DNA of 17,988 nucleotides from SIG440 sp045647905 (lineage in GTDB: Bacteria > Bacillota > Clostridia > Monoglobales > Monoglobaceae), in contig JAZRMZ010000169.1 of NCBI GenBank assembly GCA_045647905.1, positions 1 through 17,988 on the forward strand, given 5' to 3'. Positions 1 through 6,818 of the stretch are shown here, piece after piece. A program made the translations under genes and the position numbers. The notes below the pieces were generated by a model that was not told the DNA's origin, did not search any database, and saw only the letters and a program-made list of their open reading frames with translations. Numbering within the stretch: the stretch's first letter is position 1; each line of letters opens with the position of its first letter.

Positions 1-692
1 ACATTCTTTGTGATGTTTTCAACCTGAAGGCATGAATATCTCTGGCAGAGGGGGTCCTCAATCTTCATGTCAATTTGGGGAAGATTATTGTACTGTTCAA
101 GGTCAACAACCTCCAACGCTTTCAGAGGGCGTCCTGCAAGTGCCGCAAATTCACGGGCGATTCCGTAGTGTCCCCAAAGGTCGGGTCTGTTTGTGAGTGA
201 TTTGTTGTCAACTTCAAAGATTATATCGTCAATGGCATAAACATCTTTCACGTCTGTGCCGTTTGGAATTTCAGCAGGAATTTCCATGATACCTTCGTGG
301 TTGTCGCTGATTCCCAATTCCTTTTCGCTGCAGCACATACCGTGTGAGGGATAGCCTGCCAAAGGACGGGGAGCAATGGTGATTTCACCAATTCTTGCCC
401 CAACCTTTGCAAAGGCTGTTTTCATTCCAATCTTAACATTGGGAGCACCGCAGACAACATCTGTCAAACCGCCGTCACCTGCATCAACCTTCAAAAGGTG
501 GAGCTTCTTTGATTCGGGATGGTCTTCAACGGATTTGATTTCGGCAACAACAATGCCTTCAATGTCGCTTCCTTTGAAGAATATTTCGTTTTCAACCTCG
601 GCTGTGGAAAGCGAGAATTGATTTATAAGTTTCATTTTGTCGAGTCCTGACAAATCAACAAAGTCAGAAATCCAGTTCATTGATAAAAACAT
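1..692 (-). CDS. pheT: Phenylalanine-tRNA ligase beta subunit, 5' part (cut by window edge)
   Basis: This is the N-terminal 230 codons of the beta subunit of the alpha2beta2 phenylalanyl-tRNA synthetase, which charges tRNA-Phe in the cytoplasm. The reading frame is open from the ATG at 692 down to position 1 and continues outside the window. It starts MFLSMNWISDFVDLSG. The EMAP/OB-type tRNA-binding domain follows at about residues 40-150, recognisable by GIVVAEIKSVEDHPESKKL and a VVCGAPN segment. Next comes the start of the B3/B4 region, with NRPDLWGHYGIAREFAAL. An AAGGAG ribosome binding site lies 9-10 bases before the ATG. The gene sits 23 bp after pheS and has no promoter of its own, so it should be co-transcribed with pheS under the T-box leader. 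The family is unmistakable; only the 3' part is missing. Confidence 0.96.
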   Translation of the reverse strand, partial: MFLSMNWISDFVDLSGLDKMKLINQFSLSTAEVENEIFFKGSDIEGIVVAEIKSVEDHPESKKLHLLKVDAGDGGLTDVVCGAPNVKIGMKTAFAKVGARIGEITIAPRPLAGYPSHGMCCSEKELGISDNHEGIMEIPAEIPNGTDVKDVYAIDDIIFEVDNKSLTNRPDLWGHYGIAREFAALAGRPLKALEVVDLEQYNNLPQIDMKIEDPLCQRYSCLQVENITKN

Positions 693-715
693 AATTTATA
701 ATCTCCTTTCCTGAT

Positions 716-1768
716 TTATTTGTCGTCGGTGAACTGTGACAGAGTTTTGAGACTGCCGCTGTTCAAATCACGAATATCTTTCACGCCGTATCTCATCATA
801 ACAAGTCTGGTGAGTCCAAGACCAAAGGCAAAGCCTGTGTATTCTTCGGGGTCAATGCCGCCTGCCTTCAAAACTTCGGGATGAATCATGCCGCAGGGGC
901 AAAGCTCAAGCCAGCCGCTGTGCTTGCAGGAGGGACAGCCTTCGCCGCCACAGATAAGACAGTTGATGTCAAGCTCAAAGCCCGGTTCCACAAAGGGGAA
1001 GAAGCCCGGACGCAGACGAACCTTCACGTCCTTTTTGAATACCTCAGAGAGCATTGTTTTCATAAAGAAAATGAGGTTTGAAATTGAGATGTTCTTGTCA
1101 ACCATAACCCCTTCCATCTGGAAGAAGGTGTTTTCGTGGTTGGCGTCGGTTGCTTCGTTTCGGAAACATCTTCCGGGGAAGATTGCTTTGATGGGAACAC
1201 CGTCGTTGATGAGGGCATCCTTATATTTTTTGTAAATTGCGTTCTGTGCCGCAGATGTATGTGACTTCAGAAGCTGACCGTTTTCAAGATAATAAGTATC
1301 CTGCATATCACGAGCCGGATGATGCTTGGGAATGTTCAGTGCTTCAAAGCATTCGTAGTCGGTCACAATCTCGCTGTAATCTTCAATGTGGAAGCCCATT
1401 GAACGGAAAATTTCCTCACATTCACGCTGAACCAGCGTGATGGGGTGGTATGAACCACGGTCAAGGTTTGCGGGAGCGGTAATGTCAATGTCGGGCATTG
1501 AATTGATTTCCTTCTCAATTTCCGCTTTCTTCATTTCTTCAATTTTTGTGGTGATTGCGTCGGTTGCTTCGTTTTTGAGAATGTTTACTTCCTGACCGAA
1601 GGTTTTCTTTTCTTCAACCGAGAGGTTTTTCATTTCTTTCAGAAGTCCGGTAATCAAACCGTTTTTGCCAAGATATTCAACTCTCAAAGCGTCAAGACTT
1701 GCCATATCGGCAACATTTCCGAGCTTTGTGAGAAACTCTTGCTTCATTTGTGTTGTTTTCTCTGACAT
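716..1768 (-). CDS. pheS: Phenylalanine-tRNA ligase alpha subunit
   Basis: Catalytic alpha subunit of phenylalanyl-tRNA synthetase, 350 aa, normal for the bacterial family. The N-terminal 85 residues form the coiled-coil tRNA-binding arm, rich in Lys and Glu. The class II core follows: the motif 2 area has HPARDMQDTYYL and PGRCFRNEATDANHENTFFQMEG, and motif 3 has GFAFGLGLTRLVMMRYG. A cysteine cluster at about residues 270-292 (CLICGGEGCPSC, then CPCGMIHP) resembles the CxxCGGxGCxxCxxxGW variant that I recall from other Firmicutes PheS proteins, so it is probably normal here. The ATG at 1768 follows an AGAAAGGAA ribosome binding site. First gene of the pheS-pheT operon. A T-box leader lies upstream, but about 240 nt of repeat-like sequence separates the leader terminator from the start codon. 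Confidence 0.97.
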   Translation of the reverse strand: MSEKTTQMKQEFLTKLGNVADMASLDALRVEYLGKNGLITGLLKEMKNLSVEEKKTFGQEVNILKNEATDAITTKIEEMKKAEIEKEINSMPDIDITAPANLDRGSYHPITLVQRECEEIFRSMGFHIEDYSEIVTDYECFEALNIPKHHPARDMQDTYYLENGQLLKSHTSAAQNAIYKKYKDALINDGVPIKAIFPGRCFRNEATDANHENTFFQMEGVMVDKNISISNLIFFMKTMLSEVFKKDVKVRLRPGFFPFVEPGFELDINCLICGGEGCPSCKHSGWLELCPCGMIHPEVLKAGGIDPEEYTGFAFGLGLTRLVMMRYGVKDIRDLNSGSLKTLSQFTDDK

Positions 1769-1806
1769 AACAAATTTCCTTTCTGTAATTAATGTGCATT
1801 ATTTTT

Positions 1807-1985
1807 TGGAGGACAGGATAACAATCCTTCAGTCAGCTTCGTGAGTTTTAGCGTAAAAACGCTATGCGTTTTCTTTTAACAGTAAAAAGCTATCGCATTT
1901 TACAATCTTACGCTACCGATATGCCACCGGCACATCGCCTTAACGCTTCAGACCTTTGTGCAAGGGAGCCCCCGTTTTCTTTGCT
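1807..1985. repeat. Palindrome-rich repeat-like insert between T-box terminator and pheS
   Basis: This block lies between the T-box terminator and pheS and has no coding potential that I believe. It holds nested inverted repeats. An outer pair TAGCGTAA (1849-1856) / TTACGCTA (1908-1915) encloses two hairpins, AAAACGC/GCGTTTT (1856-1862 and 1866-1872) and GTAAAA/TTTTAC (1882-1887 and 1898-1903). A further hairpin around ATATGCCACCGGCACATC lies near 1920-1937. The edges (ACAATCCTTCAGTCAGCTTCG on one side, TTTGTGCAAGGGAGCC on the other) resemble a dispersed small repeat that I recall from Clostridia genomes, where similar edges frame a hairpin. That family assignment is from memory and unverified. 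Confidence 0.5.
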
Positions 1986-2005
1986 GTAAATTGGGATGGG
2001 CAAAA

Positions 2006-2038
2006 GAAAAAGTCCGCCCCAAATCATTGGGACGAACT
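2006..2038 (-). terminator. T-box intrinsic terminator
   Basis: On the minus strand a 12-bp stem with two G-U pairs is followed by TTTTT. It partly overlaps the bases needed for the T-box antiterminator, as expected for a transcription-attenuation switch. Confidence 0.85.
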
Positions 2039-2266
2039 GAATTTAGTCCGCGGTACCACCCGTATTCAGAACTTTTGTTCTGCACTCTTTTGCGTTTTTT
2101 GCGTGAACACAGTAAACACCCTGCTTATATGAAAATCACTTTCGCAGAAAGCTCCGATGCTGAAATTCACAATCGGGATTGCAACGGATACTCACAGCCG
2201 ACGATATCCGCTCTCTTTTGCAATTTTACCGATGCTACTTACACATCTTCAACGCTTGCTCAATCC
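2006..2266 (-). ncRNA. T-box riboswitch leader, phenylalanine-specific, controlling pheST
   Basis: Read on the minus strand, the leader contains the conserved T-box GGGTGGTACCGCG (2061-2049), which pairs with the tRNA acceptor end. Stem I can be folded by eye. A base stem GATGT/GCATC and a middle stem ATCGG/CCGAT flank an internal specifier loop made of GTAAGTAGC and TGTGAATTTCA. Above it, ATTGC/GCAAT and CGGATA/TATCCG carry the AGAGAG bulge and a GGCTGTGAG loop typical of T-boxes. The specifier read from the loop is UUC (2164-2162), a phenylalanine codon, matching the downstream pheS gene. A terminator follows at 2038-2006 (AGTTCGTCCCAA pairs with TTGGGGCGGACT, then a T run). Uncharged tRNA-Phe should stabilise the antiterminator and switch the operon on. 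Confidence 0.93.
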
Positions 2267-2271
2267 ATTAA

Positions 2272-2300
2272 ATAATAGCACTTTATAAGCAATTTGTCAA
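2272..2300 (-). promoter_or_regulatory. Promoter of the pheST T-box transcript
   Basis: On the minus strand: perfect -35 TTGACA (2300-2295), 17-bp spacer, -10 TATTAT (2277-2272). Transcription would start near 2265, just before stem I of the T-box. Confidence 0.88.
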
Positions 2301-2406
2301 GCCCCAAATACAGATGAAAGGCAAAATATAATTTTTGAAGGTTACAAATTATAAAAATGTTGTAGAATACAAAAAGTGAAAGTTAAATGTTGAGGAGAGC
2401 ACTTTC

Positions 2407-2472
2407 ATGATGTCTTCAATATTCGGGACAGGAGACTGTAATTCCGGTTTCTGTAGGATCAAGCCGTATTGA
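2407..2472 (+). other. Possible 21-codon ORF (doubtful)
   Basis: An ATG at 2407 follows a GAGGAG ribosome-binding-like sequence by 9 bases and opens a 21-codon frame with two cysteines, ending in TGA at 2470. No homology is recognised and the upstream promoter is weak. It overlaps the decayed stretch described next in a different frame, so it may simply be leftover sequence from a lost gene start. Confidence 0.15.
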
Positions 2473-2473
2473 G

Positions 2474-2554
2474 GGTTTGTGAGCTGACGGAACTGTTGTT
2501 GCAACCGGAGATGATGTCGGTCAGTGTATCGTGGGCGGTTGGAAACTGTTTTGA
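2474..2554 (+). pseudogene. Decayed fragment of an RCC1-like repeat protein
   Basis: One frame reads GL-stop-ADGTVVATGDDVGQC, then a VGGW segment, then a stop. From memory this fits one repeat of bacterial RCC1-like beta-propeller surface proteins, which carry a pattern close to TVGLKxDGTVVAxGDNxxGQCxVxxW. A TGA (2480-2482) stands where a lysine codon is expected, and no start or further repeat is present. The gene-free gap 2301-2587 therefore appears to hold the relic of a lost gene. The remainder of the gap is AT-rich without recognisable content. The match is short, so confidence is moderate. Confidence 0.4.
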
Positions 2555-2587
2555 TAATAAAATAACAATTGAAAATTGAAATATTTA

Positions 2588-2616
2588 TTGACTTTTTGGG
2601 GTTTTTACTGTAAAAT
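2588..2616 (+). promoter_or_regulatory. Promoter of the putP-type gene
   Basis: -35 TTGACT (2588-2593), 17-bp spacer, -10 TAAAAT (2611-2616). It lies 43 bp upstream of the ATG at 2660. Confidence 0.82.
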
Positions 2617-2659
2617 GATAGTTATTATTTGAAATTTTAGGAAAAAAGGATGTGTTTTT

Positions 2660-4204
2660 ATGGAAAATGCAAATATTCAGCACCTTGTTGCGATGATTGT
2701 TTATATGGCAGCGGTAGTGGGAATTGGTGTGTTTTTTGCAAAGAAATCAAACAAAAATGCTGAAAGTTACTTCCTTGGAGGACGTTCTCTTGGTCCTTGG
2801 GTTGCGGCGTTCAGTGCAGAAGCATCGGATATGTCGGGTTGGTTGCTTATGGGGCTTCCCGGTCTTGCTTATTGGACTGGCCTTGCCGATGCAGGTTGGA
2901 CAGCAATAGGACTTTTTGTGGGTACATACTTCAACTGGCTTATTGTTTCAAAGAGGCTTCATAAGTATAGTGTGAGAGTGGATGCTATTACCATTCCGGG
3001 ATTTTTCTCCAAGCGTTTCCACGAAAAGAGCAATATTATTCTTATTATTGCATCGTTGTTTATTGTTGTTTTCTTCACTGTTTATGCAGGACAGTGTTTG
3101 TCAGCTTGCGGAAAGCTCTTTATGAATCTTTTTGGTATGGATAACGCATATCACGGAATGATGATTGTGGCAGCTGTGTTTGTATTGCTGTATACGTTCC
3201 TTGGCGGATTTCTTGCTGAAAGTGCTTCTGACTTTATGCAGGCGGTTGTTATGGTAATTGCGCTTGTTGCAATTTTTGCGATTGCTGTTGTTCAGGCTGG
3301 TGGTTGGGCACAGGTTGTTGAAAATGCAAAGAATATAGATGGTTATTTTTCTCTGTTTTCAACGGCATCACCTTCTGAAGAAGCGGCAAATGTGTTTGGC
3401 GCAGGAAGTCCTTATTCGTTCCTTTCAATCTGTTCGTGCCTTGCATGGGGTCTTGGTTACTTTGGTATGCCTCAGGTGCTTCTCAGATTTATGGGTATCA
3501 GAGACGGAAAAGAACTTACACGTTCACGTCGTGTTGCTTGCATCTGGCTGTTCATTGCAATGTCGGCGGCTGTGCTTATCGGTATAGTAGGAAGAAGCGT
3601 TCCGGGACTTACATATATGTCAAATGCTGATGCGGAAAACATCTTCATTGATATGTCCACAACATACTTGCCTCCCATTCTGGCCGGTTTTGCTTGTGCC
3701 GGAATCTTGGCGGCATCAATCAGCTCCTCTGACTCATACCTGTTGATTTCAACATCCGCACTTTCTGAGAATATTTATCACGGTATTTTCAGAAAGAAGG
3801 CAAGTGACAAGGAAGTTATGTGGATTTCAAGAATTGCCATGACTGTTATCACTATTATTGCAATGATAATTGCGTGGGATGCCAACAGCACAATCTTTGG
3901 TATTACATCATTTGCATGGGCAGGCTTTGGTGCAACCTTTGGCCCGTTGATGCTGTTCTCACTTTTCTGGAAGAGAACAACGCATTTGGGTGCAATTGCA
4001 GGTATGCTTTCGGGCGGTATTATGGTGTTTGTATGGAAACTTGTTATAAAAGCACATTTTGCAGCTCAGTTCCCGATTCTGGGTCTTTATGAATTGCTTC
4101 CTGCATTCATTATTTCTTCAGTTGTTATTGTAGTTGTGTCGCTTATTACAAAGAAACCCTCTGCTGAAATTGAAGCAGATTTTGATGCCGTTGCGGCAAA
4201 ATAA
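2660..4204 (+). CDS. putP: Sodium/proline symporter (PutP-type, SSS family)
   Basis: Inner-membrane secondary transporter that imports proline with Na+. The 514 aa length fits PutP (about 490-515 aa with 13 membrane segments). Strong family signatures are visible: SAEASDMSGWLLMGLPGLAY and FNWLIVSKRLHKYSV near residues 53-104, GLGYFGMPQVLLRFMGI at about 265-281, and FACAGILAASISSSDSYLL with STSALSENIY at about 344-375, the Na+-binding TM8 area. The pair corresponding to the Na+-binding Ser-Thr of the E. coli protein appears as Ser-Ser here. The C-terminus is cytoplasmic and charged. The start ATG has AAAGGA upstream. The gene is monocistronic: its own promoter lies just before and a strong terminator just after. 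Family is certain; proline as substrate is inferred from similarity, and a related solute cannot be excluded. Confidence 0.92.
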   Translation: MENANIQHLVAMIVYMAAVVGIGVFFAKKSNKNAESYFLGGRSLGPWVAAFSAEASDMSGWLLMGLPGLAYWTGLADAGWTAIGLFVGTYFNWLIVSKRLHKYSVRVDAITIPGFFSKRFHEKSNIILIIASLFIVVFFTVYAGQCLSACGKLFMNLFGMDNAYHGMMIVAAVFVLLYTFLGGFLAESASDFMQAVVMVIALVAIFAIAVVQAGGWAQVVENAKNIDGYFSLFSTASPSEEAANVFGAGSPYSFLSICSCLAWGLGYFGMPQVLLRFMGIRDGKELTRSRRVACIWLFIAMSAAVLIGIVGRSVPGLTYMSNADAENIFIDMSTTYLPPILAGFACAGILAASISSSDSYLLISTSALSENIYHGIFRKKASDKEVMWISRIAMTVITIIAMIIAWDANSTIFGITSFAWAGFGATFGPLMLFSLFWKRTTHLGAIAGMLSGGIMVFVWKLVIKAHFAAQFPILGLYELLPAFIISSVVIVVVSLITKKPSAEIEADFDAVAAK

Positions 4205-4216
4205 ATGTGTAAAATA

Positions 4217-4255
4217 AAAATCCTTGCAATCTTTACGGTTGCAAGGATTTTTTTT
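4217..4255 (+). terminator. Intrinsic terminator after putP
   Basis: Stem AAAATCCTTGCAA (4217-4229) pairs perfectly with TTGCAAGGATTTT (4239-4251), with a 9-nt loop, followed by a T run. Confidence 0.93.
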
Positions 4256-4257
4256 GA

Positions 4258-4286
4258 TTGACACAAAATTTGAATTATGGTAAAAT
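4258..4286 (+). promoter_or_regulatory. Promoter of the Cys-rich protein-ligA operon
   Basis: Perfect -35 TTGACA (4258-4263), 17-bp spacer, -10 TAAAAT (4281-4286). It begins only 3 bp after the putP terminator T run. Confidence 0.87.
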
Positions 4287-4324
4287 GTAGTGAATATATT
4301 TACCCGAAAAGCAGAGGTTTGAGT

Positions 4325-4555
4325 ATGAGCTATAAGTATTTTGTGAACACGGAATGTGAATATTATCCTTGCCATGACACAAAGGAAATCAACTGCCTTT
4401 TTTGTTTTTGCCCTCTTTACAAGATGGATTGCGGCGGTAATTTTGTGATGCTTGACGGTGAAAACGGAGAAAAAATAAAAGATTGCAGTAAATGCACCAT
4501 TCCCCACAGCGACGGCGGATATGATTATGTGATAAAACGGCTTAAAGAAAGATAA
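4325..4555 (+). CDS. Small cysteine-rich (likely metal-binding) protein
   Basis: A 76-residue protein with eight cysteines: C11, C16, C24, C27, C29, C36, C54 and C57, in the arrangement CxxxxC, CxxCxC, C, then CSKCTIPH. This matches my recollection of the short 'cysteine-rich small domain' family (Pfam PF04071), found in methanogens and clostridia, presumed to bind zinc or an iron-sulfur cluster. The exact function is unknown. I choose the ATG at 4325 (AGAGG-type site upstream) rather than the ATG at 4277, because the latter lies inside the promoter -10 region. The gene is 31 bp upstream of ligA, with no terminator between, so the two are probably one transcript. No signal peptide or membrane segment, so cytoplasmic. 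Confidence 0.82.
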   Translation: MSYKYFVNTECEYYPCHDTKEINCLFCFCPLYKMDCGGNFVMLDGENGEKIKDCSKCTIPHSDGGYDYVIKRLKER

Positions 4556-4586
4556 ACTAAGGAAAACCCCGAAAGGATTGAACTGT

Positions 4587-6563
4587 ATGAGTGTAGAAAA
4601 TGAAATCCTGAATCTGAGAAGAGAAATTGAGGAACATAACAAAAACTATTACGTTCTGGATAACCCCACAATTTCGGACTATGATTATGATATATTACTT
4701 CACCGACTTATTAAACTTGAAGAAGAAAATCCTCAGTTTGCAGATGAAAATTCACCCACAAAACGCGTGGGCGGTGCGGCGCTGAAAGAATTTGAACAGG
4801 TTGTTCATGAAATTCCCATGCAGAGCCTTGGTGATGTTTTTTCAAAAGAAGAAATTATGGAATTTGACAAGCGTGTTGCACAGGGGCTTGAGGGACAGAG
4901 ATATGAATATGTTGCAGAAATGAAAATTGACGGGCTTTCGGTATCGCTGGAATATGAAAACGGAAGGTTTGTCAAAGGCTCAACCCGTGGCGACGGTGTT
5001 GTGGGTGAAAACATAACCGAAAACCTCAAAACAATAAAGTCAATTCCTCTGGTTCTGCCCGAAGCGGTTGAGAAGCTTGAAGTGCGTGGCGAGGTTTACA
5101 TGCCCAAGGCATCTTTTGAAAAGCTGAACGAGGAACGGAAAAACAGCAATGAACCGCTCTTTGCCAATCCACGAAATGCGGCGGCAGGCTCTCTGAGACA
5201 GCTTGACAGCAAGATTACCGCAAAACGCAGTCTTGATGTGTTTATATTCAATATTCAGCAAACAACAAAGGAACTTGAAACTCACAAAGAAGGTCTTGAG
5301 TGGCTGAAAACACTTGGTTTCAAGGTCAGCCCGAGACGTGAAGTTTTTTCAACCATGGAAGAAGCATTTGAGGAAATTCAGCGTATTGGTGAAGAACGTC
5401 CCAATCTTCCATTTGATATTGACGGTGCGGTGGTGAAGGTGAACAGCCTTGCACAAAGAGAGCTTCTGGGAACCACAACAAAGGTTCCCAAATGGGCAGT
5501 TGCCTATAAGTTCCCTGCAGAGCGTCAGGAAACAACAGTGGAGGATATTATAGTTCAGATTGGAAGAACAGGTGTGATTACCCCCAATGCGGTGCTGACA
5601 CCTGTGAGGGTTGCAGGGTCAACGGTCAGTCGTGCAACACTCCACAACGAGGATTTTATCCGTGAAAAAGGATTGATGATTGGTGACAGGGTTTTGATTC
5701 AGAAGGCAGGGGATATTATTCCTGAAGTGGTTGAAGTCCTGAAAGGAAAACGCACGGGTGCGGAACGGGAATTTGAGATGCCAAAGGTTTGTCCTGCTTG
5801 CGGTGAGCCTCTTTTCCGTGAAGAGGGTGAAGCTGCAACAAGATGTGTCAGCACAAATTGTCCTGCACAAAAGGTGCGGAGCATCATTCATTTTGCATCC
5901 CGTGGTGCAATGGACATTGAAGGTCTTGGAGATGCTGTGGTTGAACAGCTTGTGGATGAGGGTTTGATTAAAAATACAGCAGATTTGTTTTATATGGAGT
6001 TTATGGATTTGGTGGGGCTTGAACGCTTTGGCGAAAAGTCTGCGCAAAATCTGATTGATGCAATTGAAAAGGCAAAACAAAACCCCCTTGACCGTCTTAT
6101 TTGCGGTCTTGGAATCCGTCTTATCGGTTCAAAAGCTGCAAAGAACATTGCCGGTCATTTTGGAAATATTGATGCCATAATGTCGGCAACGGCAGAGGAA
6201 GTCTCGGCAATTGATGACGTGGGTGATAAGATGGCAGAAAGCCTTGTTCACTATTTTTCGGAGCCTGAAACAAAGGAATTGATTGAGCGAATGAAGGCTG
6301 CAGGTGTGAATATGGTTGCAGAAGAACGCCCCACGGGCGGCAGTTTTGATGGCAAGACCTTTGTTCTCACGGGAACGCTCCCGACTCTTAAGCGCTCCGA
6401 GGCACAAAAGATAATTGAGGATAATGGCGGAAAGGTTTCGGGTTCGGTTTCAAAAAAGACGGATTATGTTGTTGCAGGCGAGGAGGCAGGAAGCAAGCTG
6501 GACAAAGCCAACTCTCTTGGGATTGCCGTTATAACTGAAGAAGAACTTTTGAAAATGATATAA
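4587..6563 (+). CDS. ligA: NAD+-dependent DNA ligase LigA
   Basis: Seals nicks in DNA during replication and repair using NAD+; cytoplasmic. 658 aa, typical for the family. Domains in order: Ia domain binding NMN (residues 1-65, YYVLDNPTISDYDYD), adenylation domain with the catalytic lysine in EMKIDGLSV (Lys113), GSTRGDGVVGENIT, ANPRNAAAGSLRQ and KWAVAYKFP, OB fold (VQIGRTGVITPNAVLTPV), four-cysteine zinc finger (CPACGEPL to CVSTNCPAQ), helix-hairpin-helix repeats, and a C-terminal BRCT domain (about 582-658, GKTFVLTGTLPTLKRSEA). I prefer the ATG at 4587, 9 nt after GAAAGGA, to an in-frame TTG at 4578 that is too close to that site. All catalytic residues look intact. Confidence 0.97.
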   Translation: MSVENEILNLRREIEEHNKNYYVLDNPTISDYDYDILLHRLIKLEEENPQFADENSPTKRVGGAALKEFEQVVHEIPMQSLGDVFSKEEIMEFDKRVAQGLEGQRYEYVAEMKIDGLSVSLEYENGRFVKGSTRGDGVVGENITENLKTIKSIPLVLPEAVEKLEVRGEVYMPKASFEKLNEERKNSNEPLFANPRNAAAGSLRQLDSKITAKRSLDVFIFNIQQTTKELETHKEGLEWLKTLGFKVSPRREVFSTMEEAFEEIQRIGEERPNLPFDIDGAVVKVNSLAQRELLGTTTKVPKWAVAYKFPAERQETTVEDIIVQIGRTGVITPNAVLTPVRVAGSTVSRATLHNEDFIREKGLMIGDRVLIQKAGDIIPEVVEVLKGKRTGAEREFEMPKVCPACGEPLFREEGEAATRCVSTNCPAQKVRSIIHFASRGAMDIEGLGDAVVEQLVDEGLIKNTADLFYMEFMDLVGLERFGEKSAQNLIDAIEKAKQNPLDRLICGLGIRLIGSKAAKNIAGHFGNIDAIMSATAEEVSAIDDVGDKMAESLVHYFSEPETKELIERMKAAGVNMVAEERPTGGSFDGKTFVLTGTLPTLKRSEAQKIIEDNGGKVSGSVSKKTDYVVAGEEAGSKLDKANSLGIAVITEEELLKMI

Positions 6564-6583
6564 AAATATTTTTTAAAAAAGTA

Positions 6584-6612
6584 TTGACAAAACTCTCCTA
6601 CAAGTGTAAGAT
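6584..6612 (+). promoter_or_regulatory. Promoter of the BlaI-M56-SLH operon
   Basis: Perfect -35 TTGACA (6584-6589), 17-bp spacer, -10 TAAGAT (6607-6612). The spacer and -10 are overlapped by the left operator. The predicted start near 6619 leaves a leader of about 200 nt before the repressor gene. Confidence 0.85.
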
Positions 6613-6643
6613 GAAATTAAACTTACAATTGTAGGAGAGTTTT
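6589..6643 (+). promoter_or_regulatory. Paired BlaI/MecI-type operators forming a 22-bp inverted repeat; also a probable ligA terminator
   Basis: Two dyads of the form TACAnnTGTA, as known for BlaI/MecI operators, lie at 6599-6608 (TACAAGTGTA) and 6624-6633 (TACAATTGTA), 25 bp centre to centre. They sit within larger arms 6589-6610 and 6622-6643 that are inverted repeats of each other with a single mismatch and an 11-nt loop. The first overlaps the -10, the second lies just past the start site, so a bound repressor should block transcription. In a transcript reading through from ligA the same arms would fold into a long hairpin ending in TTTTTT, i.e. an intrinsic terminator. Autoregulation by the downstream BlaI-like protein is an inference. 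Confidence 0.82.
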
Positions 6644-6689
6644 TTGCAAAGACTAAAGGTTAATCGGCAAATGTTGGAGATATGTTGTA

Positions 6690-6753
6690 AAGATTCTTCG
6701 CCGTCGGCTCAGAATGACTGAACAGAGTCATCCTGAGTGTAACGAAGGATCTT
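6690..6753. repeat. Imperfect hairpin repeat in the repressor leader
   Basis: Outer arms AAGATTCTTCG (6690-6700) / CGAAGGATCTT (6743-6753) and inner arms CTCAGAATGACT (6708-6719) / AGTCATCCTGAG (6726-6737) form a long imperfect stem with a 6-nt apical loop. A degenerate relative occurs at 12133-12218, sharing flanking sequence. From memory, elements of the form AAGATTCTTCGCC...GGCTCAGAATGAC are widely dispersed in Clostridia; not verified here. Confidence 0.7.
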
Positions 6754-6818
6754 TCGGAAGTGTTTTCTGATAACATTTGTTGCAGAACCAGACAAAATTA
6801 GCGTTGGAGGAGTTGAAG

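Noticed and set aside
888..1235. Plus-strand frames opposite pheS
   Set aside because: Antisense shadows of a well-conserved gene with no ribosome binding site or recognisable product.
2301..2659. Riboswitch ahead of putP
   Set aside because: The promoter at 2588-2616 leaves only about 40 nt of leader, too short; no conserved motif recognised.
4277..4324. Upstream ATG (4277) for the Cys-rich protein
   Set aside because: It lies within the promoter between -35 and -10 and would not be transcribed; the ATG at 4325 has a suitable ribosome binding site.
4578..4586. TTG start for ligA
   Set aside because: It follows the GAAAGGA site by only one base; the ATG at 4587 has proper spacing and matches the family start.
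4118..4642. 174-codon minus-strand frame over the putP terminator and Cys-rich gene
   Set aside because: It runs through a terminator, a promoter and a clear gene on the other strand; composition reflects the opposite frame.
5619..6080. 153-codon minus-strand frame within ligA
   Set aside because: Antisense shadow; ligA is intact and conserved on the plus strand.
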